64,000 bases of DNA from Miscanthus floridulus (lineage: Eukaryota > Streptophyta > Magnoliopsida > Poales > Poaceae): positions 56,668,078 to 56,732,077 of the forward strand of contig NC_089591.1 of NCBI RefSeq assembly GCF_019320115.1, given 5' to 3'. Every line of letters begins with the position of its first letter. Position 1 is the first letter of the stretch. Below, in pieces: positions 9,453-21,001 of the stretch. The notes beneath the pieces are model-generated. The model ran no database searches, was not told where the DNA came from, and saw only the letters and a list, made by a program, of their open reading frames with translations. Position numbers and translations under genes: made by a program.

Positions 9453-11968
9453 ATGGATGAGACAGGGGATGCTCTGAGGTCCTGCATGGAGCAGCTGCTC
9501 CTTGTCAGGGACGAGAAAGAGCGGCTTATAATTGAAGCAACCAATAAGATCTCTTCTGAGCAGAAGAAGACGCTACATTTACAGCAGAAGTTCGAAGATG
9601 CAAACAAACAGTTTGAGAAGGTCATTACAGAAAACTACAATCTTTGCAACACTGTTGCCTCAAAGGAGAAGCTGATCGAAGAGCTGAAAGAATCCAAAGC
9701 ACATTCAGGACCAGGAGTTGACCGATGCAACCTGCAAGGCTTGAGTTTTCACAGAAACAATGCGCCTCCCTCAGGTACGAGGTGCGCGTGCTTCAGGAGG
9801 AGCTTGAGATTCGGAGCAAGGAGCGAGAGTATGACCTCAAATCAATAGACGCTGCTCGGAAGAAGCAGCAGGAGAGCACGAAGAAGATCACTGCGCTAGA
9901 AGCAGAATGCCAGAGGCTGCGGACCATGGTTCAGAAGCGTCCTGCCAGGTCCTGCGGCGTTGGCAAAAATGAAAGATGAGGTCAAGCGACAAGGTTCTAG
10001 GTGCTGCTGAGAATGGAGCAAGAAGGGCCCGTGCAGGTGCAGCAGTGCAGCCACAGCAGCCGAGGCATTCCATGTCTGAAGGTCACCTAGTCAAGCTGCA
10101 GGAATTGGGTGATGAAAACAGACAGCTCAGGCAGTTATTGGCCCAGAAGGAGAGCGACCTGCACTTTGTGCTTCCGAAGTACGCAGACGAGGCATGCAAG
10201 CTGTCAATACTGCAAAGGCAGCATGGAGAGTTGTCTGGTAGTCACAGTTTAATAGAGAATAACCGTCCAAAACCAATGGTGAGTGCATTTGCCAAGACAG
10301 AACACTCCATATCTGGGAAGCAACAGGTGTCTAAGATTAGGAGTAGGAGCAGAAGAATCACAGGATCTGACATGCTATTGCTTGTTGATCCTCTAGATAT
10401 TGAGAAACTAGAGAGGACATCCAGACCTTCAAGTGCCCCACATCAGTGTGTCGATTCACCTGATACAGACTCAAAAATGATGGCCTCAGACACATTTCAT
10501 AGAGAGCTCATCCCTGATGGTTTCTCTGACAAGTACCCCGAATGGATTCAGGACATTTTGAATGTAATCAGACATAAGCATCAAGGCAGTAAGATAAGTG
10601 TTGATGTTATTCTTGATGAAGTAACACATGCACTGAAGAATGAGATATCTGCCAAAGGAAATGATGGTGCACACTTTTCCTATTACAGGGCAGAAATAGA
10701 CAAAATGGTGGCTACTCTGATAGACAGAATCAGCAGCATGGCTGAAAGATCTACCAAAAACAATGTTATGAGTTTTCGATCACTTTCTCATGAAAAGTCT
10801 GAACTCACTTTGCGACTTGAGCATCTAGTTCATGTCTGCAGTGACGTATTAGATGGAAAGGCTAATCTTGAAAGCCTTACTGATGAAGTTTGCTTGATCC
10901 TAGAGTGGATAGTAAGCCGATGCCTTTTATGTGATGATGAACTAGACATTGTGGACTACATAACAAATAATTCTGATGGAAATGAGTCCCGAAGGACATT
11001 AAGCATTCATGAAAAAGATATAATGAAGAGTACAAAATCAAAAATGGTTTTAGGAACTCAACAAGAGAGACAAAGATCGGTTGAAACAACTGAAGACTTG
11101 ATCCCTGATGTAATATTAGAAAACCATTCTCAGATTGAGTTGATCACTTCTAAGCTTGTTGAAGACTTAGTGGCTCTTAGACAAGAGGAGGGTGATACTT
11201 AGTCAGGAACAGCATCTGGTATGCTGTGAAGCAAAAAGGTATTTATTTTACTATTTTTGTATCATGTTATTATTTGCAGAATTATAGCGTGCATAAGCAA
11301 TTCGGATTATTTGTGATGCAGTGCTGCTTCTGACGGGAGCAAAGACAAGTTAGTAGAAGAAGAGGGAAACCAGCTCACAACGGTAATCTCGAATGTCCTT
11401 ATCCTGACCTCTTTCCTTTCTGCAAGCACAAAGTCTATCTGTACACAAACAGATCTTGTCTATGAGAATTTAGCACAGAGAAAAATGGCAATTCCAAGGA
11501 CATTTCCGATGATTCCCTGGACATTCCCATCTTTTATAGAGATATGGACTGAAAAAATTATAATGATTTTGCCTCTTGCAGACCTCAGCAATATCTGCAG
11601 CAGTCAGGAAACTTGCAGAATGCCAAGAAACAATGGCAAATCTAAGTAAGCAGTTGCATGCTCTGGAAAGTCCGGCAAATACAGATCCATCAGATAAAGA
11701 GAAATGTGGTACCCTACCCCCGTCAGCTGAGCCTGATGCAACCTGAGAAGAAAGAACACGGCTGAGCCTGATGCAAATGCAACTGAGAAGAAAGAACACG
11801 AGCAAGATTCTGGCCGAAGTCTACAGTCTGCTAAAAGTGCTTCGACCCTGGTTATTGTTCGTCCGACGGTCCCGAAGTCACCCCGACCATCCCGTTTCTG
11901 TTGACACAAAAAAGAAGAAGCGGCGTGCTAATCTTCTGGGCAGGCTTGTCTTCAGAAAGAAAGCATAA
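9453..11968 (+). pseudogene. filament-like plant protein (FPP) gene, 5'-truncated with several frameshifts
   Basis: FPPs (DUF869) are long coiled-coil proteins associated with plant membranes and the cytoskeleton. Signature pieces in order: LRSCMEQLLLVRDEKERL (9475), a coiled coil, LEAECQRLR (about 9895), LPGPAALAKMKDEV (9942, another frame), a long open stretch 9976-11202 with a WIQDI block, then exons 11322-11382 (KDKLVEEEGNQL) and 11582 onward (RKLAECQETMANLSKQL), and the basic family tail NLLGRLVFRKKA ending at 11968. Introns use a GT donor at 11239, CAG at 11319-11321, GT at 11383 and CAG ending 11581. The frame changes about four times before 10000 and again in the last exon. The usual N-terminus (basic WxWKKK start) is absent. 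The open 9976-11202 stretch could still encode a truncated protein. Confidence 0.72.
11718..11801 (+). repeat. imperfect tandem duplication in the last FPP exon
   Basis: GCTGAGCCTGATGCA through TGAGAAGAAAGAACACG occurs twice back to back, the first copy about 5 bases shorter. The length difference changes the reading frame and gives a stop in the first copy. Confidence 0.75.
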
Positions 11969-12095
11969 AACTCGGACTACAAATCTCAGCGTCGACCTCA
12001 AAATTAAGTCATCAGTACAGTTGTTCAGCACTTGGGAGCTCGTTCTTGCGTTTTAAGTTATATACCTCGACTGGTCTTAAGTTATTTCCAATTCC

Positions 12096-12101
12096 AATAA
12101 A
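12096..12101 (+). terminator. polyadenylation-signal-like AATAAA downstream of FPP
   Basis: AATAAA 128 bases after the FPP stop, followed by a T-rich region with TTGTGTGT. Position fits a plant near-upstream element. Confidence 0.4.
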
Positions 12102-12443
12102 ACGAGCATACTACGCATATTGTGTGTAATTTATTGGGTATTTATTTGGATGTAAGCAAGGCTGTGCTTGAGAAATTTGTGGAAACTTGTTCAGTCCAGA
12201 AGTATGTGTAATACTGTAAATCGGTACCCTACCCTTTGGATTAAATAAATATCTGTATTTATTGTTAGGATCAGATCATTTCCACCGGATTAAAGAAATA
12301 CAATTCCCTCTATAATTAGTGATAAAGGAGATTGACAGTAAAAGAAATGAGCTCCAACCGAACCCCTCTTCAATCGCCTTTTGTTGATTTTTTTCCGAAT
12401 TCCACAAAAGTTCCTCTCTTCCGTAAAGAAAGGGGAGCAACCA

Positions 12444-12573
12444 AGGCTCTGTTCGGCAAGACTTATTGCTGCCGCGGCTGATTTATAGAGCTGATTTGTT
12501 GTGAGAGAAAAACACTTACCATGGCTAAAAAGCAGGGCTGATTCTGGCTGATAAGCTCAAGCGAACAGGGCCT
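12444..12573. mobile_element. hAT-type MITE
   Basis: About 130 bp bounded by inverted AGGCTCTGTTCGGCAAG (left) and, on the minus strand, AGGCCCTGTTCGCTTGAG (right). The interior has the typical block TTTGTTGTGAGAGAAAAACA and CATGGCTAAAAA. This is a very common non-autonomous element of panicoid grasses. The target duplication is not clear. Confidence 0.7.
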
Positions 12574-13000
12574 AAGATATTTTCCCCCATACAAAGTTGG
12601 TTATTTAAGGGTCTATTTTGGTAGAGCTCCTAGAGCAGTTTCTAGGCTGAATCTAGGAGAAGCTTACCAAAAAATTATTCATACGCTAATTATGTAAAGT
12701 GATTCTCGGAAATAAAATAGGGGGTTGGGAGAAGAAAAATAGCTTCTTCTGATTTACTCTAAGCACAGAGTAACTGCATGAATGTGAGTTGAGGGTGGCT
12801 TAATAGAGCAGAGATAGTAAGAAAACGGTTTCAAGGTAGATGGACAAACAACAGCTTGGGTGCCAAGGCACCATGGCTAAGATGAAGAAGATACTACTTG
12901 CATTGAATCGAGGCACCAATCAAGTATGAAGAGTCATATCTTTAGGAGAATCAATCATTGTTGAATCATATGAAGAAGTGACTTTTAACCATGTAGTGAA
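12574..13000. other. AT-rich intergenic, no gene
   Basis: Starts with a block (GGGTCTATTTTGGTAGAGCTCC, 12608 on) that resembles one end of another grass MITE, but no matching second end was found. Confidence 0.25.
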
Positions 13001-14250
13001 TTTATATGTGTTGAAATGGTTCGATTTACACACTTAACTGGGCTTTGCTTAGCATGGTGGAGACAAGTTTGTTGCAATTCCTGAGAAGACAATTGAGAAG
13101 AAATGACATTTGTGAAGATATAAAGCTCAATCGATTTGAATTTCGGTTTTCATTTAAACTTGAGTTCATAGGTATGCCATACTATCGAGAGAGATGCAAC
13201 ATGATGAGAATTGAGAAGTCTCTAGCGCACAAGAAAACCCATGTGAAATCTAAGAGAGAACCACCCAAATACTAACTTGTGTGTGCTATAGGGCCTACAT
13301 ACCAGATAGTCCAATATGCCATACCGTGTGGTCCGGTATGAACTGTCAACACTGTTGAGGTTTGGATTTTTCAAGAGGGGTTCTCTCTAGATTGAAACTT
13401 TTGATGGAATTTTCGATTAGGGGTTCTCTGTCTTTTAGGGTTGGAGTTTCTAGGGATGATTAGAATTTCCGAGGCTTGATTTTTCTAACGGCTAGTTGAG
13501 GTTATACCGAATGGTCTATATTACATGTCTGTCTCCAAGGATTAGTAATGACTAATTTTTAATGGTGGAGTTACTTATACCTCCAAGCCCTCTCCTTTGA
13601 TGATTGCCGATTCCGGTGGTTATTATAAATATTCTAAGCTTTGTGAGAGCACTCCCCAACCTCTATTTGTGAGATTGAGTGATTATTGCAAAATCAAAGT
13701 GTTGGGGTTGAGTGAGATTGACTTAGTGATCAAAAGAGCAAGTCAAAACCTTGAGCACTCATGCCAAGTCAAAGATCTCATTAAGCATTTGTTACTCTAG
13801 GAGGTCAAACCTCCTAGATGGTTAGGATTCGTCCGGCTAGCTTCCGAGCTTGTGGGAGGCCACAAACAAGTTTGTGAATGCTTCGATCTTGCCTCCGAAA
13901 GGAAAAAGATCAAACTATAGTGGATTGAGGAAAATGATTTGAGAGCAACCTAGATAGAATTTGATTACGAATGATCACCAATGACTTCGTCAACTGAGAT
14001 GTAGGTTTTAAGTGGGAACTCAAACATCGGTGATACAAATCCTTGTCTCCTTTGCGCTTTGCATTTTTATTTTGTTTGTCTCGATCTTATTGGGTTGTGC
14101 TTGTTTGTGTGAAGTAAACTTTAGTGCACAACCAGTGGGAAGCTCCCGCAACATCAAGGGTGAAGGATAAGTTGGAAGGAAGAAGATTGTTGCTGTTCTA
14201 AGCAACCCGCAAATACCAATTCATACGCCTCACTAACACTCTTTGCTTGT
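13001..14250. repeat. degenerate LTR-like sequence
   Basis: Contains phrases typical of grass copia (Sirevirus-style) LTRs: a CCGGTATG-rich block near 13330, then TTGAGTGAGATTGACTTAGTG, 'gagcactcatgcc', 'cttgtgggaggccac' and 'gcctccgaaaggaa'. No paired LTR, primer-binding site or coding region was found. Assignment is by resemblance only. Confidence 0.3.
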
Positions 14251-15423
14251 AGTGTGGACATTAGAAAGGAATTTTACTTTGATTTAGGGTTTGTTTGGTT
14301 CAGTTGTGAGACGTGTGAGCTATGAAAAAGTTGTTGTGAGCTATGTGCTGTGAAAAACTTGTAAGTAGTGGTTGAAACAACTATGAAACCTACCCCTCTT
14401 TTGTATCTCCCTTGAAACAATTATGGAACATCTCTCTAGGAGACATGCTCGGTCCTTTCACATCTGAGTACCATGTGTCATGTGGGAGATATAATGTTGT
14501 ATTTTTCTCAATATGCTAGAGCAACCATCCCTGTAGAAAATTTTAGGAGAAAGGAGATCTGATGGAGCTGCTTTAATAAATGTAGATACTTAGGAAAGAA
14601 TTTGCATAATGATATGTCATGATGAAAACCTCTGTGCGATCATTATTCTAAGCTGGCAGCTGCTACTGCTTGTGTGTAACACTGAGAAATGAGAATGGCA
14701 TACACATACGTGGGTGCTTTTCCCTCGCTTCATATTTCTGGTAGAAGGCAAGAGCACGCTTAGGCTTTCATTTAGGAGTATGGACGACCATTGCAACAAG
14801 CGGTGTATTGTATATATAACTACAAGTATATCCCGCACATTGCTGTAGAAATTACAGATAATTTAGAATGAAATTAGATTACATATAATTACTTATACGA
14901 AGGGATAAACTATTATAAATTAATATAGTGGATAAATAGCACATTGATATTGACAACTAAATGCTAGTTAGTGCATAATGTGTCTCACTAATGTGGATAT
15001 CATAATTGCATGTACTAGTGGACTGTAATTGCATATGACAATGGGTTGCTGAGATGGACAACTTGCATGTTGAGATAAGATTCTAGCGGGATTTAAAACT
15101 ATATATATAGATATAGATATAGATAAATCACAATTCATGAGTCCACAACCGCAACAGTTGTTTATCGGACTTGTCTGATGAGATGCAATTGCTTCCTGTT
15201 CACCTACAAGTCCTGCATCCACTCCGATGGCTAGGTATTCTTCGTGGTCACGGACCATGAACTATTTCAAATGATCTCAAACTAATAGGAAATGGGATGA
15301 AACATGATCCTTTCTCACCACGCCATGATCAAGGGTGGTTGGTGTAATCGTAGGCCCTTGTCATATACATCTAATCATCTATACTTATACTTAATATTAG
15401 AAATGGGAATTTTCTTCTTTCCA

Positions 15424-15425
<2 letters not shown>
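14251..15425. other. AT-rich intergenic, no gene
   Basis: Nothing coding is recognised. At 14286 a block GGGTTTGTTTGGTTCAGTTG resembles a MITE end without a visible partner. Confidence 0.25.

Positions 15426-15463
<38 letters not shown>
15426..15463 (+). repeat. (CT)n microsatellite
   Basis: Uninterrupted CT dinucleotides for about 38 bases. Confidence 0.95.
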
Positions 15464-15465
<2 letters not shown>

Positions 15466-16225
15466 GTCTGTATGCCACCTACTCCTTTTCTACTCCCACC
15501 CTTGTCACTTCCACGGATGAGAAACATAGACCAAAGACAAAAGTTTGAAGCTACAAAACCTTCCTTAGCATAGTACCACTTATGTCGTATCCTGGCTACG
15601 CACGCGTATGGACATGTGGCTCACCTTTCACCTTTATTAAACTCACAACAAGTACACATAATAGATATATTTAAGCTAAGTCAATCCATGTAGGATCAAT
15701 CCTTCGGCATTGCGCCTAGCATTTATTATGGGACTTAAGATTTATTTGATTCAATTAGAATAAGGTTAGTCCAAACCCAATTAAATAAATTCAATAAAAA
15801 CCACAAGGATTTACACTATGGTGCGCTTATGGGCTTAGGCTAATTTTGGGGTTGAGCCATTTTTTTTGTCATCTTTTTGGGCCTGAGCCAAGTGTTTCTT
15901 CATCGCCGTATAGGCTAGATGCAGGCAAATCATATGTGCCCATAAAAAACACAGGACGTACACCGAAAGCATAATACCACATCACCTGTGAAAGTAGAGA
16001 AACGCATGCTCATAATGGCACAACATGTCCTCTGGAGCACAATGACGATAGCGTAGCTAGTAGACATGCTTTGAGTAAAATCAAAGAACAACATGGGGGA
16101 AATGATTATCAGATTACATAGTCTTCTAAAGAAGACCGTACCAGAGGGAAAGCTTCCCATAATATACTCTATCTACATATACTTCGCCGGCCTTCTGTAG
16201 CTGGCCGCATAATAAGTTATTCTGT
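15464..16225. other. intergenic, no gene
   Basis: No reading frame resembling a protein. Parts (15550-15690) weakly resemble 17730-17910; see rejected items. Confidence 0.2.
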
Positions 16226-16327
16226 GGCCACTTTGAGTTACGATAATTACTATATACTAATTTACGAGATTATGGTAGGCCACTTTGAGTTACGATAATT
16301 ACTATACTAATTTACGAGATTATGGTA
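16226..16327 (+). repeat. 52-bp tandem duplication
   Basis: GGCCACTTTGAGTTACGATA through GAGATTATGGTA occurs at 16226 and 16278, differing by a TA loss. Confidence 0.9.
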
Positions 16328-16454
16328 ACTCCCTCATAAGTGATTTACTATAGCATTATGGTAAGTATCATCTTGATTATAGTAACCCATGCATCGTAAA
16401 TGTGTATTGTCATTATCATAAATTGGTACAAACAAACATTATCGTAAATCAAGG

Positions 16455-16455
<1 letters not shown>

Positions 16456-16527
<72 letters not shown>
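16456..16527 (+). repeat. (AT)n microsatellite, about 72 bp
   Basis: Perfect TA/AT alternation. It lies immediately before the tandem array starting at 16527. Confidence 0.95.
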
Positions 16528-16531
<4 letters not shown>

Positions 16532-17022
16532 TTTGTGGCCTTATTGGGCACCCATTATGAGTGAGAAAAGGGGTAATACAATTAGTAAACTTATTATGAG
16601 AATTTTGACAATAAACCATATATATTTATAAAGAGCACACTGGAAATATTATGAGCTTCTAGACCCCTCAGGTAACTGGTTTTCATCGGTTAATGACAAC
16701 TTTGCTTGCTATGGGATAGAACTAAATATTTGTGGCCTTATGGGGCAACCATTATGAGTGAGAAAAGGGAAAATACAATTAGTAAACTTATGAGAATTTT
16801 GACAATAAACCATATTTATAAGAGGACAATGGAAATATTATGAGCTTCTAAATCCCCAAGTAAATGGTAAGGCAACCATTATGAGTGAGAAAAGGGAAAA
16901 TACAATTAGTAAACTGATGAGAATTTTGACAATAAACCATATTTATAAGAGCACAATGGAAATATTATGAGCTTCTAGACCCCCAAGTAAATGGTTTTCA
17001 GTGGTTAATGACAACTTTGCTT
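16527..17022 (+). repeat. complex tandem array, three partial copies
   Basis: Copy 1 starts AAATATTTGTGGCCTTATTG at 16527 and copy 2 starts the same way at 16724 (period about 197). Copy 3 begins inside the unit (GGCAACCATTATGAGTG at 16871, against 16744 in copy 2), so copy 2 lacks its tail and copy 3 its head. All share CATTATGAGTGAGAAAAGGG and ATGAGCTTCTA. Confidence 0.88.
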
Positions 17023-18102
17023 TGGTTACTAACGTGTGTGTTTTGGAGAAACATGTTAATGTTAGTTCACAAAGCATCAATATGAAGAAGTGTTCTCAAT
17101 TCTTAGTTAAGAGGACAACTTGGCATGTGTGACTAACACATGGTTTGATGAATCATCAAGTGTTAAAGGCTAGTCCACAATGCATGGAGAATGAAGACAT
17201 CCCCAGGATTTGATGATAAGATGATCAAGAACTCAATACCAAAGATAAAAGTAATCCAGAGTAATGCAAAACAAATGAGAACTCAAGATCAAGTGGATCA
17301 TGGATGCGTAAAGTGTTCAGACAAGAAGGGGATTTGAGTATGCAAAGGCTCATTTGTTCAAGTATGCATGGTGGTGTAGTCTTGAAGAACATATGGTCCA
17401 AAGAGCTTGGTTGTACAACAAGGAATCTAATGGGCCAAGTTTTTCGTAATTGGAGTTTATATGAAGAAGTAGGAGGTGAAACCAGGAGAAATTGCATACA
17501 GTGGATAGTCTGGCTAGAAGGAAACCATGAGCACCGAACAATTGGTGATATGTCTGGCCAGTACCTCCATGTGAAATATACTATTGAAATGTGAAGATCG
17601 GACAATCTAGCTAGTGAAGAATGAGTGCATCGGGAATGAAAAGATTCTTTAACCATCACAACATACGTTGTCCTTCACCGCTCTTGCATTCCTCTGTACA
17701 TTGTCCCTCACTCTCACCCTTCTCGTTTGAGTTTGGAGCTGTGAAACCTTCGTTGGCACCATAACAATCGTGTCATAGCCTAGTCGCTTGAGCCCATTCA
17801 CATCGTGCGGGCGGGTGGGTATATGGCTAGTCTTCTAACTTTCCTAAATTCATAATAGCTTCACACAATAGCTACCTGTTTAAGTCAATCTCATATCAAT
17901 TTCCCATACAGATCATGGTACTTGGATCTAATCGGTCCCAAGTTAATAGCATTAGATGAGCTTGATCATCATCAGTGCTAACATCACTTTAGGATATGAG
18001 CTTGATGTCTTTCACTGGAACCTAACCCCAATTAGACAACTGTAGGTGAAATCACATTATCATGCTCTAATCCATTTATAGGTGCCTAATTTAAATCAAC
18101 GT
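17023..18102. other. intergenic, no gene recognised
   Basis: A 96-codon open frame at 17304-17594 has no recognisable domain, and its surroundings read like a retrotransposon LTR. I do not call a gene. Confidence 0.25.
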
Positions 18103-18803
18103 AAATGGAAAATAAAAGCCCCTTTGAAGGTTAATATTTTTATGGTACCTATGCAGAGGAGTAGCGGTTACAAAAGATAATTTATTCAAATGTAACTCGT
18201 AAGGTAGAAAAACGTGTTGTTTTTGTCAAAAAACAATTAGACACTTGTTCTTTGATTACTGGTTCATCTGGACTGTTTGTTCAATAAATGAGGTGGCCTC
18301 AGATCTTACTAAACTATATCAAATATATTTGTCAATTAGCTAGAAAGGATTAGTAAATATTTAAAGCCTTTGTCCTACTAGAGGTGCCCACCACATGTTG
18401 ATTACGTAGGAATGATATAGTTTTTGAAAAGAAAAAATATTGGTCGATTTGGTAAAGTAGGAATGATATAGTTTTTGAAAATAAAAAAATTCATCTCCTT
18501 TCAGGTTATCCTCTTGGTTATTCATTGGCACCATATGTGGGCTATCCTCCAAAAGCCGAACACACAAGATTTGGTTGTGGTGGTTTTGCAGCACTTGGTA
18601 CATGTGGCCATAGTTATCTTCTCCCAGGCACATGGGTAATGTTCTAGTCTTCGGATTGATAGTCACTAGAGTGTGTGTGGTTTACTCTTTCGATGGTTGT
18701 GTGCTTTCTGTCAGGCAGAGACCAAAATAACTATTTTCAAGGTTTTGTATCAACTCGATGTAATGTACTTAAATATTAATAAAAAGCCTCCTTTACAAAA
18801 AAA
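18103..18803 (+). mobile_element. 5'-truncated LINE (L1-type), 3' end of ORF2
   Basis: Decayed plus-strand frames give KWKIKAPLKVNIF, the start of the zf-RVT region that follows the reverse transcriptase in plant LINE ORF2, then RRNDIVFEKKKYW, then WAILQKPNTQDLVV and a VAIVIFSQAHG end. A short 3' UTR with ATTAATAAAAAGCC and an A-rich tail closes it at 18803. The endonuclease and RT are missing, as expected from aborted target-primed reverse transcription. Confidence 0.65.
18406..18482 (+). repeat. 51-bp period duplication inside the LINE fragment
   Basis: GTAGGAATGATATAGTTTTT occurs at 18406 and 18457 with similar following bases. Confidence 0.85.
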
Positions 18804-19336
18804 CTCAATGCAACATTACTATAAGGCTTACTAACAAGCAAAACCACACAAGCTTTCATGCAACACTAGAATGTGCACTTCATGGAGCACAAGCTTATTA
18901 TCTTCCATATGTATGAGTGCTCCACAAATTGCTAAGGCGCATGCTAGCAGTAGTTGAAGCATTGAACTGATGAAGGAAAATATGACCAACAGAAAACTAT
19001 TCATCAGGCAACTAATTATATATGATTCATCTTCTTCCACTAGAAATTAAAAGACAATCACCGGTGATAGCATCACATGCAAAGATATGGTAAAATTGTC
19101 ACCAAATATTATTAGAAATTGAAGCAAACAACATCTCAGCCTCCAGTAAAACAAACGATATGGAGATCAAGTCGCACAAGCAAACATCAACAAATAGATA
19201 GTTCATGAAAATGGAGCATCATCAGATGGTTTGATGCAGTGCAAAATTCTTGCACATTTATTCTTAAACAACGATATGGAAATTTATGGATTGGTTGCTG
19301 TCATGCACTCTCTCATGAAAATAATTTCCCCCACAG

Positions 19337-20071
19337 TTAGATAAAACCAGGGGGTAGTTTATCCAACTCATGGAGCATGGGACGGTATGCAGTAGAAGGC
19401 CTCCTGCTCCTTCCCCTTTGTCTTCCTCTTCCTCCTCCCCTTCCTTCAGTACTAATAGCCTTGCTACGCCTGGTAGAAGTCCCAGTATTTTTTTTCAAAC
19501 ATGAAGTATATAATAATAGACCTCAAATATAGCACTACAAATCTCCATTTTAAATGTAATAAACATTGATTTTATAACCACATTATTAACATAATGGAAT
19601 ATGGGTAAGATCTTTTAATTGCTGTAGAAAAATAAACAATGCATAGAAAGAATTCATACCACTACTTTTAGCATCACCGGAATTCACTGCCCTCTGCGAT
19701 ACCAAAGAACATATCAAAACAATGTTTAGTATTGTATAATCTTTTCTAAATACTAAATGAGCATAAAAGATGTCACTGACAATCCATATTTTCAACTTAT
19801 GCACTTGTGCTTTTAATGTGACCAAACACTGCACTAAACAGTAGGTGCAATTGAAAATTTAACTTTCTATCTACATACTTCAAACTTTAAAGCACAAGAG
19901 GGAATAATCTACTAATGGACAAAAATTACAAGTATTAATAGAGTTTTCTAGAAAAAAAGAAGTGACTACCTTCTTCTGCAGTTTTCTTCCACTGAACATA
20001 TCTGCTCCTTTTGATGATGCTTTTGGAAGCAAGTTAACTTTAGGTTTGGAGTGAAACTTCTTCTTGCAATC
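19337..20071 (-). other. possible exon remnants of an unrecognised minus-strand gene
   Basis: Three stretches have coding character and splice signals. 20071-19980 (after AGCAG, ending AAGAAG|GTAGTC) reads DCKKKFHSKPKVNLLPKAS. 19693-19660 (GGTATCGCAG ahead of it, ending in GTATGA) reads RAVNSGDAKSSG. 19494-19337 reads a basic Arg/Gly stretch (STEGRGGGRGRQRG), then YRPMLHELDKLPPGFI and a stop. Exon 1 to 2 joins in phase; the last acceptor is unclear. I do not recognise the protein, and an alternative frame in the last stretch is also open. May be a captured gene fragment. Confidence 0.3.
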
Positions 20072-20230
20072 CTGCTAAGAGTAAAACTACAAGTCAATTA
20101 AAAAATGTTACTAGGTTTTTGGTTTTGGACTAAACATTTGCAAGTGAAAATTGCATATCAAGCTAATGGTGCATACAACCCAATATAACACATCTCATCA
20201 AGCTAGTAAAACAACATGTTTAATCAATCA

Positions 20231-20508
20231 TACCAAATAGGATATTTTTCTTGTAACTCTACCCCTCCAGAGTATATAAGGAGGAGCAGGGGTCCCCTAG
20301 ACAAGATATATCCAATCTGATACACAATCAATACAAAATAACATAGCACATGACGTAGGGTTTTATGTCACATCGATGGCCTGAACCTGTATAAATCTTA
20401 TGTCTTGTGTCTCTGTTACCATTCGGTTCCTGATCACACGCACCCCCACCAATCATTTACTACTGTGAGTATATCCCTCGGTAGACTGTCGACTAGATTT
20501 CATCGATA
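20231..20508 (+). repeat. 5' LTR fragment of the outer element
   Basis: Starts abruptly at TACCAAATAGGATATTTTTC (matching 54215) and ends GATTTCATCGA. TATATAAGGA at 20273-20282 is its TATA-like box. Confidence 0.8.
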
Positions 20509-20996
20509 GTGGCTCGCCAGGTAGGGGCTATGCGTGCTGATTCTATGGCAAACCAGATGGGAATGTTTTCTACAACCAACGTCACCGGCAACTCAACATT
20601 CGGCGGCAACTCGATGCTCGCATGCAGCGGATCACTTTCCTCGGTGAATGGCCACATGTGCTAGAGTTAGATGCCTTGCCATGCACCTCCAACAGACGCA
20701 ACACATGACAACAAGATCAGAGTCAAGCAGTCCAAGAATGCTAAGTCAAGTCACTTCCTAATTAAATATTGTTATTATACTTGTTGTTGCTCATGATTTC
20801 TGATCGGATACGTATGTTTGCATGATTTCAGTTGGGAGAAACCTAATCACATCTTGTTGTTGCTCGTGATTTCTAATCAAATACGCAAGATTGTTTCCAT
20901 GGATCACGACAACCAGCAATCAGGAAAGGCGGCCAGCGATAACGTGATGTGGAGCAGTGTTCCACCAAAGATGCTGGTCAGCCATACAAGCTAATT

Positions 20997-21001
20997 GGAG
21001 T
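20997..21001 (+). repeat. target-site duplication GGAGT, left copy
   Basis: GGAGT directly before the TG of the 5' LTR; the same five bases follow the 3' LTR at 48478-48482. Confidence 0.85.

Noticed and set aside
12608..12800. A second MITE (GGGTCTATTTTGGTAGAGCTCC end)
   Set aside because: Only one terminus could be seen.
14286..14420. Another hAT-like MITE (GGGTTTGTTTGGTTCAG end)
   Set aside because: No matching inverted terminus or target duplication nearby.
17304..17594. A 96-codon gene
   Set aside because: No domain, no splice or promoter context, and the surrounding sequence reads like decayed LTR.
15550..17910. Possible LTR pair (15550-15690 against 17730-17910)
   Set aside because: Similarity is short and loose by eye, no primer-binding site or domain lies between, and no terminal motifs were found.
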